Below are positions 36,001-47,019 of a DNA stretch of 64,000 nucleotides, piece by piece (within the stretch, counting starts at the first letter, position 1; each line of letters starts with the position of its first letter). Position numbers and translations under genes: made by a program. Source of the DNA: Coturnix japonica (lineage: Eukaryota > Chordata > Aves > Galliformes > Phasianidae); the NCBI RefSeq assembly GCF_001577835.2, contig NC_029521.1:15097830-15161829 (forward strand), read 5' to 3'. Under the pieces are notes generated by a model. The model was given only the letters and a program-made list of their open reading frames with translations. It searched no databases and was not told the origin of the DNA.

Positions 36001-36891
36001 TCTTTAAGGTCCCTTCCAACTCAAGCCATTCTATGATTCTACAAGGAAGAAAGAGCAGATGCCCTTTAGGGAGGTCGGGGTAACAAGATCTCTATGCAAT
36101 AAATGCTTAATCATGAAAGAAAGTAATTATTTCAACAGCAGCAACAGGGAAATATTCACATCTCTGAATCTGCTTTTCTCAGGATGTTTATCCACACATA
36201 TGTGGGGGCCATATCTGCACACACCGTCAACACGCATTTAAAATGCTGTCACCTGTGAACTGTATCAGAGGTACCCAGTCAAGGCTGGATAGCTGGCTCA
36301 GGCTGTGCACCCCATAGGTAAAAATATACCTATGGGCAAGGCAGCACTGTGATGGTGGGGCTCATCTCCAAAGCAAGTTAAGGGTGATTTTAAAAAACTT
36401 TTAAAGTCCCTCGAATCTCCTTAGATCTCTTGGGAGCTGTGAGTTGGGGCTACAAATGAAATACACATTTAAAAATAAAAATCTCACTCTATTATTTTGA
36501 AGTCGGGCTATTAACAAATAAACACCATATCGAAAGGGTGCTTGGAGTACAGGAGATGGCCTGAGCAACAGCACAGCGCACACGTCAGGGTGAGCCCGAG
36601 CAGCCCAAAGCCAGCCCAGCCATATGCCTGTTTTCCAGCTATCACTTGAAGTTGCGATGGAGAGCTCCGAGCCCCGGCCCGCCTGTCCCGATGCCCACGG
36701 ACGGGCACTGCCGGCTGAGCCGGGGTTGTGAGGGCACTCACCGCACCGCGCTCGAAGTCGTTGTAGAAGGGTTTGTCCAGGAGATGCCTCTCGCTGCAGC
36801 CCGCGGTGCCCTCCAGGCTCAGGTATACGTAGTCGTCGGTGCCCGCGAACCACTGGCTGCCTGTAGCCACGGTGACGGTGTAAGACGGCAT
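17312..36891 (-). CDS. ALOX5: arachidonate 5-lipoxygenase, complete 14-exon gene
   Basis: Makes 5-HPETE and then leukotriene A4 from arachidonate at the nuclear membrane, working with FLAP (ALOX5AP). Coding exons on the minus strand: 36742-36891, 31324-31522, 30377-30458, 28450-28572, 26698-26804, 24618-24790, 23677-23823, 23375-23578, 23051-23137, 21610-21788, 20280-20401, 18884-18984, 17801-17971 and 17312-17491. The total is 2025 nt, 674 residues, the same length as the human enzyme. All junctions are GT-AG. Residues 1-115 form the PLAT/C2-like domain with Trp14, Trp76 and Trp103 (membrane contact). The rest is the catalytic domain: iron ligands His368, His373, His551 and Asn555, cork residues Phe178 and Tyr182, and Ala425/Asn426 in the substrate pocket (numbers include Met1). 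The last residue is Val where human has Ile. The start ATG (CAT at 36889-36891) has A at -3 and begins [17 protein letters not shown] as in mammals. The gene spans about 20 kb, much less than the human gene. Confidence 0.98.
17801..17971 (-). CDS. ALOX5: ALOX5 exon 13, residues 559-615
   Basis: A 171-nt exon encoding [39 protein letters not shown] and [16 protein letters not shown], with a GTAAGT donor. It is highly conserved. Confidence 0.97.
18884..18984 (-). CDS. ALOX5: ALOX5 exon 12, residues 525-558, iron ligands His551/Asn555
   Basis: A 101-nt exon encoding [19 protein letters not shown] and [21 protein letters not shown] supplies the third and fourth protein ligands of the iron. Confidence 0.97.
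20280..20401 (-). CDS. ALOX5: ALOX5 exon 11, residues 484-525
   Basis: A 122-nt exon encoding [32 protein letters not shown] and [10 protein letters not shown]. Human has RGRKSSG here (PKA site and regulatory import signal). The Arg before Lys is Val521 in this bird. Confidence 0.97.
20622..20700 (-). mobile_element. CR1 LINE, short 3' end, in ALOX5 intron 11
   Basis: 'catagaatatctcaagttgg' followed by 'aagggacctaaaag' is the reverse complement of the CR1 3' end (TTAGGTCCCTTCCAACTTGA...TTCTATG). It is strongly truncated, and its boundaries are approximate. Confidence 0.7.
21610..21788 (-). CDS. ALOX5: ALOX5 exon 10, residues 425-484
   Basis: A 179-nt exon starting [20 protein letters not shown] (pocket residues Ala425/Asn426) and continuing through [19 protein letters not shown] to [16 protein letters not shown]. 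Confidence 0.97.
23051..23137 (-). CDS. ALOX5: ALOX5 exon 9, residues 396-424
   Basis: An 87-nt exon encoding [20 protein letters not shown] and ICECGLFDK, in phase 0 at both ends, with a GTAAGT donor. It has the same size as the human exon. Confidence 0.97.
23375..23578 (-). CDS. ALOX5: ALOX5 exon 8, residues 328-395, iron ligands His368/His373
   Basis: A 204-nt exon encoding [54 protein letters not shown] and PAVHPLFK. The HLLRTH pair binds the catalytic iron. The donor reads GTTGGT, a weak match to consensus. Confidence 0.97.
23677..23823 (-). CDS. ALOX5: ALOX5 exon 7, residues 279-327
   Basis: A 147-nt exon encoding [38 protein letters not shown] and KIVPIAIQ. It is in phase 0 at both ends and separated from exon 8 by an intron of only 98 nt. 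Confidence 0.97.
24481..24536. repeat. 28-bp tandem duplication in ALOX5 intron 6
   Basis: Two 28-bp units starting GCCTGCAGCTGGAA and ending GATGTGG (24481-24508 and 24509-24536) differ at one or two positions. A decayed third unit may follow, and a related GCTGCAGCTGGAAGG occurs near 23931. Confidence 0.85.
24618..24790 (-). CDS. ALOX5: ALOX5 exon 6, residues 221-278
   Basis: A 173-nt exon encoding [39 protein letters not shown] and [17 protein letters not shown]. The residue matching human Ser271 (MAPKAP kinase-2 site) is Thr272. Confidence 0.97.
26462..26530 (+). mobile_element. CR1 LINE, short 3' end, in ALOX5 intron 5
   Basis: 'gagctggaactggagggtc' then 'tttaaggtcccttccaaccc' and 'aagccattctgtg' match the CR1 3' end in plus orientation, opposite to ALOX5. 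It is truncated to about 70 bp. Confidence 0.8.
26698..26804 (-). CDS. ALOX5: ALOX5 exon 5, residues 185-221
   Basis: A 107-nt exon encoding [31 protein letters not shown] and NTIS, with an acceptor TTCTTTTCAG and donor GTGAGT. It is nearly identical to the mammalian exon. Confidence 0.97.
28450..28572 (-). CDS. ALOX5: ALOX5 exon 4, residues 144-185
   Basis: A 123-nt exon encoding [27 protein letters not shown] and [11 protein letters not shown]. It holds the Phe178/Tyr182 cork pair. Two lysines of the human import signal near residue 158 (AKCHKDLPRD) are replaced by His159 and Ser162. Confidence 0.97.
30377..30458 (-). CDS. ALOX5: ALOX5 exon 3, residues 117-144
   Basis: An 82-nt exon encoding the interdomain linker [20 protein letters not shown] to NRQKMYR. 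The basic HRRKEL segment, part of the human nuclear-import sequence near residue 112, is kept. The donor is GTGAGT. Confidence 0.97.
31324..31522 (-). CDS. ALOX5: ALOX5 exon 2, residues 51-117
   Basis: A 199-nt exon between a CTCTCTAG acceptor and a GTGAGC donor. It encodes [16 protein letters not shown], then [22 protein letters not shown] and VVLRDGR, the rest of the PLAT domain with Trp76 and Trp103. The upstream intron is the longest of the gene (5.2 kb). Confidence 0.97.
32969..33066. repeat. (AAAG)n microsatellite, about 98 bp, in ALOX5 intron 1
   Basis: About 24 nearly perfect AAAG units form a pure purine strand. It creates Lys/Glu/Arg or Phe/Leu/Ser-only open frames on the two strands that are not genes. 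Confidence 0.98.
35962..36042 (+). mobile_element. CR1 LINE, short 3' end, in ALOX5 intron 1
   Basis: 'ggattggatcttgatgatc', 'tttaaggtcccttccaactc' and 'aagccattctatgattct' form the canonical CR1 3' terminus, truncated to about 80 bp and opposite in orientation to ALOX5. It is one of the less diverged copies in the window. Confidence 0.9.
36311..36336. repeat. 10-bp perfect inverted repeat in ALOX5 intron 1
   Basis: CCCATAGGTA and TACCTATGGG flank AAAATA. It lies about 400 bp inside intron 1. No function is known. Confidence 0.9.
36742..36891 (-). CDS. ALOX5: ALOX5 exon 1 (coding), residues 1-50
   Basis: Encodes the first PLAT strands ([20 protein letters not shown]... to FERGA) and ends in phase 0 at a GTGAGT donor. 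Trp14 is present. It lies inside a CpG-rich block. The frame stays open upstream of the ATG, but the conserved N terminus fixes the start. Confidence 0.97.
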
Positions 36892-37050
36892 GGTCCCACC
36901 TGCACGGTACGGTCCCACCGGCGCGGCACTGCCGAGCCCCTCCGCTAAGCCTTGCCCGGCCCCCGCCGAGCACCGCCCCGCTGCCCAGCCCTGCCCTGCC
37001 CACCCGCTCTGTTCCGCTTTATTACCACATCGCTCCGATCTTGTCTGCCC
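36892..37050 (-). promoter_or_regulatory. ALOX5: ALOX5 promoter: CpG-rich, GC boxes, no TATA
   Basis: Directly upstream of the start codon the minus strand is G-rich, with GGGGCGG (36973-36979), GCGGGGGC (36959-36966, Egr-1/Sp1-like) and repeated GGGCAGGGC-type runs to about 37005. No TATA box is seen. Human ALOX5 is driven by a TATA-less core with clustered Sp1/Egr-1 sites, so the layout agrees with the family. The transcription start cannot be placed from sequence. Confidence 0.65.
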
Positions 37051-37179
37051 CACGCTGCCTTTGTACAGCCGCCTGTAACACAAACTGCTTATCGTTAATA
37101 CACACACACACAGTATCCACAAAGCACCATAGGGATCCCATCTTCTCACAGTCCCCACCGCGTGTGCAGCAGGCACCGA

Positions 37180-40100
37180 ACCTCGGCTACAATTAAGATG
37201 CTAACACTGAGATAAGAGCTGGCAGTGCTCCTCTCACGCTCAGCCTACCCCAGGGAAAAGAGCCCCAGAGCACTGATGCTGGAGACATGGCACCGATGCA
37301 CCAAGCCCACTGATGCCACACTCCTATATTTTCATCAGGCACACAGCAGCCCCATACTGGCATCCCCTTAACTGTCACGCTGCTGCACAGCCCAAGGCTG
37401 GAAGAAGCCAGGCTGGGGCTCCTGCAGACCCCATTGTACTGCTGCAAGATTGCTCCCCGAGGCTCTGCTTCAGCCTCTAACACTGCACCTGCCCGTGATG
37501 GGTTGTGGCTTGTTTGGTGTGGTCAGTGGTGGTGACAGCCTGCAACATCCTCCTCTTTCTCAGAAGCATGGCAATACTCATCCACACTCACTCAGTCTTA
37601 TTGGAGGTCTCCTGTGTCTTTTCTGTATTGAGACAGCTGCTTGCTATTTTGTGACACCATCAGATATTGAGGCTCCCCCCACATCCAAGATCTGTATTTA
37701 CATACAGGCATATAGAAAATGCCGTCATTGGCTCTGCAGAATTGCTCAGCACAAGCCTCCAGCCTGTTGCTGCTCTTTAAATAGCACCAGCAGCACAAGG
37801 CTGCTACCACCGCAAGGCACAATTCAGCTGAGCTCCAATCTGCCCTCCTGAGGCTCAGCCTGCAAGGGTCCTTCCTGCCATCCCTCCCAGGGACAGTCAC
37901 CCCACAAAAGCCCACTGCGAACTCTTAACCCTTTCCTTGTTCTTGCTTTTCCCTTTTGAAGAACCCACACCACCTGTTTCAAATGGCCACAAATTTAGGC
38001 TCATCCACCTTTCACTGTGAGAGTTACCTGAAACCTGTTAAGGCAGTGGTGCTTCACCTGTCAGACACAGGGACACCTTCTGGGCACGTTTGGTTTTGCT
38101 GCAGGTACGGAGCAAAGAGCCGCACAAACCTCACTCGGTGGTTTTCCACGTGTCTTTGTGAGTCAGTTCCCCTGCAGTGCTGGAGCCCCATCCTGCTCCC
38201 CTGGTTTGCAGCTCTGTCTCCTGCTGGGCAGCCCCTGCAGCACAGAGTCTCTTCTTACCAACTCACTAAAGAGAATGCTTAGTAAGCTCAGTGCTGTACA
38301 TGATGCTCATAGGAGTGTCCTCCTTCCAGCCCCTTCATAATACTCTCTCTCTTCAGTCTATTCCTTTAGCATCTGTGTTACTCACAGGTTCTTTCCCTCT
38401 AAGCCCTGCTCATGTTCACTGCACTGCACTTGTCAGGGGAAGGACACTGCCATCCCCTCTCAACCTCCTTACAATGACAGCGACAAGCAAGGTTGTGCTG
38501 TGAGGATGCCGAGTCCCCTCAGGCTGCAGATGATTTGGATGGGCAGATGGCTCCTGGAGTGTGCTATTAAAGGATTGAGGATAGGGAAGAATGATGTAAC
38601 ATGGTAATTACCAGTGATGGAGTTGATTAGCAGTGCCCACAGAATTTTCCAGGCTACATAAATATTCTAATGGACATGGGCTTGAGAACATACGGGTGCT
38701 AATTGTGGCCTCTCCACCAGATCAGAAAGATGCAGCTCCATGCTCACAGACCTGCTGTCATCCCTGCTTGGAGGGTGCACAGGTCTCCAGGAGCATGGAG
38801 CTGAGCACAGTACCCTCACTCTGCCTGCCAGGAGAAGCAGTAAGGAACTGACAATTGCCTGCTGCAAATGTCCCAAGCCCTGGCAGCAAGGGCAGAGTTT
38901 CCGTGGCATCAGCTCCAACCTGAAGTCAAGCAGGTTCATATTCATCCCTGAAGTAACACCTTTAACTTCTGCCACCACTTGTTTCAGCTCAACTTTGCCA
39001 GAAAGCTGCTGAACATTTGGATTTAATCTTCATCTGATTTCTCTGGTGTGTATCAACTGCTCAGGTGTGGCTGTGAATGTTGCATGGTCCTGAAAATACT
39101 CTTTGGGGATAAAACAAACTGTTCTTCCTGGCAGGAGAAACACCAACTTAAGTAATCCTTAGTCATAGAAAAGAAAGTTCTCCTTTAGCACAGCACATTC
39201 AGAAGCAGGAAGTTAAGCACAAGAACAAGACAAGGGGCAAGCCAGACTCCAGAGGAACCTCAGTGCATCCTCAAGAAGGGAACAACAGTGGTTTGTGAGC
39301 TAATTTGGGGTGCACAGGAATAAGGCACACACAAAACACTACATACATTGCCTAAGGCAGCTGTGCTTTCCCAGATGGGACTGAATCTTCAGCCAGAGAC
39401 ATTTCCTGCTCTATCCAAACCAATATGATAACCGTTCCCCTTGAAAAGTGAAGCTGCTGTTCCTAGTGATGAATTCTCCTAACCCTGCCTAGCCTTCCCT
39501 TTTTGCAGCTGGCCTTTGAGGAAAGGAGCATCAGAGCAAACCAGCACAGTAAGAGGCTCCCAGCAAAAATGACTGGGAGGATAATTTCAGTGAAGTCTTA
39601 AAAATTTAGGAAGAGCCAGCCTGATTCCTTGAGCCTCAGAGACTTAGCAAGCACACCCTGAGACATAATCTCCCTCCTCTGCTCAGTGCAGCATCCTGGT
39701 TGTTCTATTCAGTTACTTTGAATCCTCTGATGTTAACGCCTTTGAGACAACTTCATTCTTCTCCTTAACCCTCTCAGCCGAGGTCTCCTTTCTATTTCTA
39801 GCTACCAATTCCTCTGTTGCCAACCTCGCCTTTTCCCTAGAATACACTTTAAAATACTCTTGAAGTTTGCCACCACTTGACCCTCTCTGAGCAAAGTCAC
39901 ATTTCCAATTATTCTGCCTTGAGTAACAAACTGAACTCGCTCCCTGTTTCTTTTATCCAGAGCCCTACTGACTTTTTATTTTTACTTTTTCAAACATTCC
40001 CTGCCTCCTTTCTGAATTACATCTACCCCCCGCCCCCTGTTTGGCTATGATTAATAATTTGTCTTTTTTTTTTTTTCCTGTTCAATTCTTATCCTATAAT

Positions 40101-42290
40101 GAGATATCCTTGCCTGATTTTCTGATGTCATCCGTCCCCCGTGAAACAGTGAATAAACATCATCTGACTGTTTGGTTTGAGTTACCCCATAAATCCCAAC
40201 ACATCAGATAGCATCCTACACATCAGGGAATGTAGCCAGATACAGGATTTCTAGGAAAAATCGGGGTGGCAGATTGACACTGAGCCTTATTTGCACAGTG
40301 CCAGGTTTGAGTATTTCCACAGTCATCCTTATGAATCACACAGTGGTATAATTCAGTTCCTCCCAGCACAGCCTTCGCTGCCCAGTCTTGCCAGAGGCAA
40401 ACTGAGTACTGAGAAAACAATAACAGCAGTGAAAGGGAAGAGGTGGAGAGAAGACCGAGGACATTTGGGTTCCATTTGGTAGAATTAATGGGAAGAGGCA
40501 CTATGGGTGAACAGGCAGAGGATGGGCAAATCTGGTGAGTGGCCCATAGGGCAGCTGTGGGAGGAAGGCTGCTGCAGGAGGCACAGTCCCTGCAATATGG
40601 GCAATGCCTTGTGCTTCTCATAGCTACTGGCTATATATGGTCTTTAGAGGCCTGTGCTTTTAGCAGGCTTCATCCCTGGGGAAGCTTGGCCTCAAGCCCT
40701 GTATGCTCTGCTACCAGCCTCCCCAAGAGCCCACCTGCTATTTCTACTCAATACAGTGCTCCTCCTCTACAACCTCTCCTTGGCTGCAGACTCCAAAGAC
40801 CTGGACACATCCACCACCACTGCAGCTGGCCTCCCTCCCCTGGACTCCTGACACTGCCCCTGCAGAGAGGTGATCTCCTCTCCATCCTGTGGGCCCACAT
40901 ATCTGACACCTCCATTGCCTCCAGAGGGCACACAGTGGATCTTACAACCCCTGCTGCTGCCCTCCTGCCTTGTGCAGCCTCTCATTCCCGGTCCAGCCCA
41001 TTGGGTGACAGTAGTTACTCACCTCATTGCTTCAGCTGCTGGAGTCAGCTAGAAAATTCAGCTCCTGGAATCATAGCTGAGCCATCTGCAGTAAGCCACG
41101 GCTCTGCTTCAAGATGGGTACTTCACATGGTGACAGCAAGTCTCCCTCAGACCAAAGTGAGGTTTGCAACAGGGAAGAAGTCATTTTACAATTAACTTGA
41201 GGTGCCTGAACCCAAGATGAGAAACACTTTTTAACCAGAGGGCAGACAGTTCTACAGGCTCTGTTCATCAACTAGCCTTTCAACATTCTATCCCAGAGAC
41301 TGTCTGTCAAATAGCAGGCCCTGGAAATCATCTTACCATCTCTCCAGGAAGGTATTTTTGTATGCAGGCACTGCTGGTGCGCTTAGCAAGCTTTATACAA
41401 GTACCTTTGTGTCCTACAACCAGGCTTGCTTCACTAAGAAATACCAGTCATACTTTCCCTTTGCATGAAAAATACCTTTCTAGGGTCACAGTATTAAAAT
41501 TCTCTCCCATTTTCTACCTGAATTAAAATTCAGAACTAGTTACTTACTAAAAATAAAGATCAAAGAGCCTCTTTGAGACCCACTGTGTTTGCTGCAGACA
41601 ACTTTGCAGATCTTATTTGCTCTTTGGCATTTACATGTTTGTTACAAGCTGTCTCTCAGCAGTGCAGATAGCACTTTGCCTTATTGGTGGTAGAAATTTA
41701 TTTATGAAAAACTACTGAAGGCTCAGTCCTAGCATGGAAGCACACATAACGCTATGATCATGCTTACACAGGCAGCAATGAGGGGTTATCGTAGTTGCAC
41801 ACTGCTCCACACTTACACACACTTATTTTTTCTTAGACATCAATCAGTGTAATGAGCATCATCTGCTCTGCACCAATGCACTGAGAACCCAACAAGAGAC
41901 ATGAAGCATTCATAGCAACACCCAGCATTTCAAGGCCCAAGGGAATCCTCTGCACCTCCTGTATGGCACAAGCCAGAAACCTCTCCTATGATCCCCACAC
42001 CTGACCCCAAAGCACCTGCACAAAGTCATGTTTTCTCACTGCAGTGACAGACTCACCCACTTGTTCTTCATGGTTAACTACCCCTTTATGATCCATGACA
42101 TCAAATTGTCATGGATCCTACTGGTCTGCTACACTCAAGAGCCATGCAGTCCTGTGTTTGCTCCAGTAAAAGTAACTCTCTTCATTTGATCATCTCACTA
42201 TGGGGAGCTCAGCTTCTCTCCAGACTGGGCCACTAACACTTATTGAAACAAAATGGATACTCTACTGCTTTTGTTTTGTTCCATTTTTTT
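37180..42290. other. intergenic DNA, no gene recognised
   Basis: This lies between the ALOX5 promoter and the probable end of MARCHF8 transcripts. It includes CT-rich stretches (about 39700-40150 and 40560-41060) whose open frames show no known domain, and a poly-T run at about 40066-40077. No CR1 or exon with splice support was found. Confidence 0.5.
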
Positions 42291-42306
42291 TGTTTTATAG
42301 AAACAC

Positions 42307-42312
42307 TTTATT
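42307..42312 (-). terminator. MARCHF8: candidate distal MARCHF8 polyadenylation signal
   Basis: Minus-strand AATAAA at the left edge of an AT-rich, UTR-like block (42310-42640). Use here would give a 3' UTR of about 4.4 kb. A nearer AATAAA at 45017-45022 would give about 1.7 kb. Which is used cannot be told from sequence. Confidence 0.35.
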
Positions 42313-45300
42313 GCTGCAGTCAATAACCCTGTGTATCACACACACAAAAAAAACCCAATTACAGTTTAAGAAACTAAAAATAATTCAGCAAGTGGTAATA
42401 CTGAGAAAAAGAACATACATGAAAGGATACAAAACTATACATTTAAGTTACTAGAAATTTACTAACTAAAAAATCCTGCAGAACTGTGAAGTGTCTTGTA
42501 TAAACTATACAACACATGCCAGTGTAAAGTTGTTTAATGTTATACAATTACCTATCTACAAATGTTTTACCTAAATACAAGATCAGCTGCAATTTTCTTT
42601 TAAACAGTTACCTTCTATACAATGACAAGTGCTTTCAGTACTTCATTGGAATATACAGACACTGCAATATCTCTGAACTAAAAAATAATCACAAAATAAA
42701 AAATCCCGTTTAGAAGTTTTCTTTGCATATCCAATACAATGCGTCAAAACCCAGCCAGCAATAGCCATGCTTTTGTATTTGCCCTGTTTCAGCCCATATT
42801 TGCGAGGGACCCAATCCAGACTCACAGACCTCCTTTCAGCACTGGCCATGACCTTTAAAGCAGACTATGCCAGAAACACCTGTTGATATGCCCCAGCCCA
42901 GGGGAAATTTGGATCTGAGTCTCACTTTGTAACATAGCCAACCAAACACAGGGCAGAGGAACCTGCTCCTTATGCAGCACCAGAACACACAGACCAGGTG
43001 CTCTGATCAGTGCAGGAAGTGGCAGGAGGGATGGACAGTGAGTTACCTCAGCACCAGTGTAACCTCTGTTGAATCCCTCCTGCTGAAGCAAAGCCAACCT
43101 CAATCACATCCAACCAGATGACTGTCTCCAGGTCTGGCCACCTCTTTAGTCAGAATATTGGATTGTGGTCAAAGAAAGTCCTGAGAATTCATAGGAATTT
43201 AACATCTCATGATCTCTTAGAGTGAAGCAATCTTCTGCAGCACATACCTGTGTTTCAAACACAACACATGGTCATGACCCGGCAGATGCACTGAAGGGAG
43301 ATCTCCTTGGCATAATCAGTGCTTTTCTGGACAGGATATAAGTCCATAGCATGGGAGTTCAGTCAGATCACTAGAGCAAAGGATCTGGCAATCTATGGAA
43401 AGAGCTGCAGTAGCTGGTACTAAGTCTATATTCCCTCCTATTTTAATTCTTGTCCCAGAGAAGTCCCAGGTAACCTGAACTAACGTTGGCCAAGGAACAA
43501 GGACCAAAACAAGTCAGACTTTGTTTCAGTCATTTCAAAAGCTGCCAAAAGGAAGTTCTGGAATGCCTGATGTGATGGGAGTGGTGTTTTCCGTTACCAA
43601 CATCCGGGTGGGCAGGACGGTGCTCACCCAAGCTAGCACAAGTGCCCTGCAGCTGGAAGCTGAACACAAGTCAGCAGAATCTCCTTAAAGAAACAAGAAG
43701 GAAAAAGCACCCTTCAGCCTTCTTACACCATTTAATAGCACCATGTAGAAGCAGAGAACTGCAGCTCCAGAAGCTCCCTGTTAACATTAAGCAAGAATCA
43801 GCTCAAGTATGACCAGCTTAAGTGACAAGCCCTGGCAGATGCATCTCTTCCGCAGCCCTTCCTGGTTTGAGCAATCCTCACCAGTAGATAGAATTTAAAT
43901 ACTAGGCATTATTTTCTTTCAGGTAAGATCTACTGGAGAAAGGGGATGGTTAGTAGTTAACACTGTCTAAAACAGTGTTAACTGTTTATCTGCAATTACT
44001 TTTCCCCAGACAATTTTAATGGAGATTTTTTTCTTCTTAGGATACACAGGGCCACAGCAAAAACATTCAGTGTCCTGAATACACTGAACGCTAACTGGTA
44101 TATGCTGCACAGAGCTTCCCAAATGCCAAATGAAATCTCACAATATTTCATCAAGATTCATTTATGATAGTGATTAAAACAGGACAAGCGTGTTACAATA
44201 TGCCACACTGGCACTGTCAGAACACCAGTTGGACACCAGTGCCTCTCAGATGCAAACTGGAGCACAAACAGGTGTCATACCAGGACTTGTCTGCTTTCAT
44301 TTGCCCTGCTGGCCAGAGACTGGATGAGAATGCATCAGCTGATTCTGTGCATCTTGCAGACATGAAAGCCCTGTGCACTGGGCATTTCAGAAGAAAATTA
44401 TGAAGGTATGTAAGACCTGATATTAACCCACCTGAGTTTATCCAGTAAATATTTTTCACAGATTGAAAAGAAAGAAAACAAAACAAGACTGCTATCAGGG
44501 TTGTCATAACAGGATCATTCATAGCAGAGTTCAGGAAAGAGTCTTAGTAATTGCACTTTAAAATATGGCAGGCATAGACAACAAGCTCGACACGCATATG
44601 GTCATGAAGACTGCTGTCCAGTAAGGTGTGCAGGGCTTGTCTGCCTACATCACATAAGCATGGTATATCCTGACAACTAGCACAGCATGCAAACCCATGC
44701 CAGTGCAGCTTTGCTAGGACTGCCTGGAGGTCTGTGTGTCTTAAAACACCTCAAGGACAAGGTACTGTGTTGTTCTTGAAGAACACAGCTGGGAAGCTTC
44801 AAGCATGAGATCATACAGAGGCACACATGTGCACACTCTACTTCCAACTGCTCGTCATGTGTGTTCTCTTACCTTAGATCCACCTCAGGCATTTCTAAGA
44901 AAGATTGACATAGAAATAAATTAATAATATATTATCAGGAGGAAGGAAAAAAAAAAGAAAAAAAAGGAAAAAAAATGATTTATTTTTTTTTTTTTGGATA
45001 TGTTAAAGCAATTGCTTTTATTATGAAAAGGTCATGCCCAGTGAAGTTGTACTTGAAAAGGATAAAGTAAAACCTGAACTGGACCTAGGGATTTAGTTCA
45101 GTATCTCAACAAGTAAGTAGAGGCTTTTACGTAGCAGAGAAGTCCAGGAGATCCCTATTAATATCATTCAGAAAATTGTCATTGATTTTACAGAGATTTA
45201 GATTAGGCTCAGGTAGAGAAAGTTAGCATTCATACACAGAAGCCTCATGTACGGAGTTTCAATGGGGCTCTGTGTCTGCCCCAGTCACACTGATGGGAGA

Positions 45301-46714
45301 CTTTGGTTGAACGAGGGCTCAGAGTTGGACAGTGAAGCAAACTGGTCAAGTGAATCGACAGCAGACATCCCAGGCTTTGGGCAAGTCTGTCTAAAGCTCT
45401 GCAAACAGGTTTTAAAATTGTCCCTCTTTTCATTAAGGCTGACAGATGAAATAGTCAGTCCCAAATTCAAAGCAACAGACAAAGCTAATCTCTGACCATG
45501 TAACGGATCACATCAGGACTAAAACAGGCAAGTATTTCTTTTAATTCATCCACCTAATGCAATGCTTACACCCTATATTTTGATCTTAGCATCCCCTCTC
45601 ACAATATCAAATTCTTGGGTAATTCACACATAACACAGTACCAAGGAAAGAAAACCAATTTCAGCTGTATTGACTCAATATCTTTCTTCCACAACAGGTG
45701 ACATTTTCACCAGTGTACCAGCAAACCCTTTACCAATGGTCCGGAATGACAGTTACATTAGGTACATACATGAAGATTTGTCAATGGTCTGACCTGTTCA
45801 AAACAAAACAAAAAAGCAAAAGCAATCCCTAAAATAGAGCACTGAAACCCTCATTCATTGAAAATGAACACTGTACACATCCACATGTCACAAGTGCAAT
45901 ATCCTTTGAAAAGAATTGCTCCTCAAAGGAAACCCAAAGAGGCAGATTTTTAGTGTTATGCTTAGTAGGATAATGTGAGCATGTGCTGGAAATCATGTGT
46001 TGGAATTTTTTTGTTTCCATTTTTTAAATAAGGCAAGAGGCTTTCGTTCTAGTAGAATGGATGGGGCAAAGAACAAAGAAATGTTCTGCAAATGACACAT
46101 TCTTTCAAGTTTCATTCTCATTGGACATACTATAAAATAAAGATTTTTAAAAGTGCTATATGCTTTGTGAGTCTCAGCACAATCCGTGAAGCATAATGTT
46201 ACACCTGCTGCCTAAGACAAAATGTTAGTGGCAGTGTTAGTGGTAGATTAGACTCTATATCTCTCATTTCCTGCAGCATCTGGGACAACCTCCTTCATTA
46301 TGCTTCGGAAAAAAAACAAACAGAAAACAAGCAAAGAAACCCAACCGTACCATACTCTACATGTCTTCCACAATCATTTAGAGTCATCTTCTAAAGTAAC
46401 AAACTCCATATGCAGTTGATGACAGTCCACCAGTGGCTTGCTGGATACCACAACCAAGGCTCATTCTACCCAACTACCCGTGGTCTTCGATCAGGCAGTA
46501 TGTGGGACGCAATGCTGAGAGGTATGCAACCATGATAACATTGACAGATATGCTGAAGGGGTTTAAAAAAAATTCCAACAAAACACAAATGTAAAAAGAG
46601 TCATCCGCCAGCCCTCAGCTGATAGCTGATCTTAACAAGGTAGAGCAGCTTGCAGTAAACAATGATATTTTAAATCTTCGAGGACATACAGAATCTTCCC
46701 CTCCCACCCAGCAA
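42313..46714 (-). other. MARCHF8: probable MARCHF8 3' UTR and downstream DNA
   Basis: No coding exon is seen below the MARCHF8 stop at 46715. AT-rich sequence and AATAAA signals at 45017 and 42307 suggest one long last exon with alternative ends. It includes an A-rich/T-rich block at 44944-44996 and a 12-bp inverted repeat at 43955-43983. Confidence 0.4.
43955..43983. repeat. 12-bp perfect inverted repeat, 5-nt loop
   Basis: AGTTAACACTGT and ACAGTGTTAACT flank CTAAA. If the long MARCHF8 3' UTR is real, the RNA would carry this hairpin. Confidence 0.9.
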
Positions 46715-47019
46715 TCAGACGTGAAGGATTTCTGCAGCACAGTCTTCTGGCTCTGTGTAATGTGAAGAGTTTGTATCCGAATGGTGAACCCCAAGCATTT
46801 CTTTACTTTCAAAGTTTGGCTCCATTAGTGCAGGTTTTTCAAAAATGTTCTTTTTACTAGTTTCTGGACAGTTTTGTACATATATTACTCGGTTATAAGC
46901 TTTAAGTCTCTTCCACAGCTGTACGTACACTTTGCATTGTACATACATGAACAGAAGTCCTCCAGTGAAACCAATAGCCACAACCACCAGCTTAGTCCAA
47001 AATGGCCATTCTAGAATCC
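46715..47019 (-). CDS. MARCHF8: MARCHF8 last coding exon: TM2 and C-terminal tail
   Basis: Starts after TTTCTTCCAG with [20 protein letters not shown], continues through [19 protein letters not shown] and [13 protein letters not shown], and ends AAEILHV with TGA (46715-46717). The tail after NIFEK diverges more from human than the rest. Confidence 0.96.

Noticed and set aside
36892-37176. In-frame open extension of ALOX5 upstream of its ATG (about 95 codons)
   Set aside because: It runs through the GC-box promoter, has no PLAT-like or conserved residues, and every known 5-LOX starts at the MPSYTVTV methionine. GC-rich DNA simply lacks stops.
40539-41195. 218-codon plus-strand frame in the ALOX5-MARCHF8 gap
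   Set aside because: CT-rich sequence, no recognisable domain, and overlapping frames on both strands are equally long.
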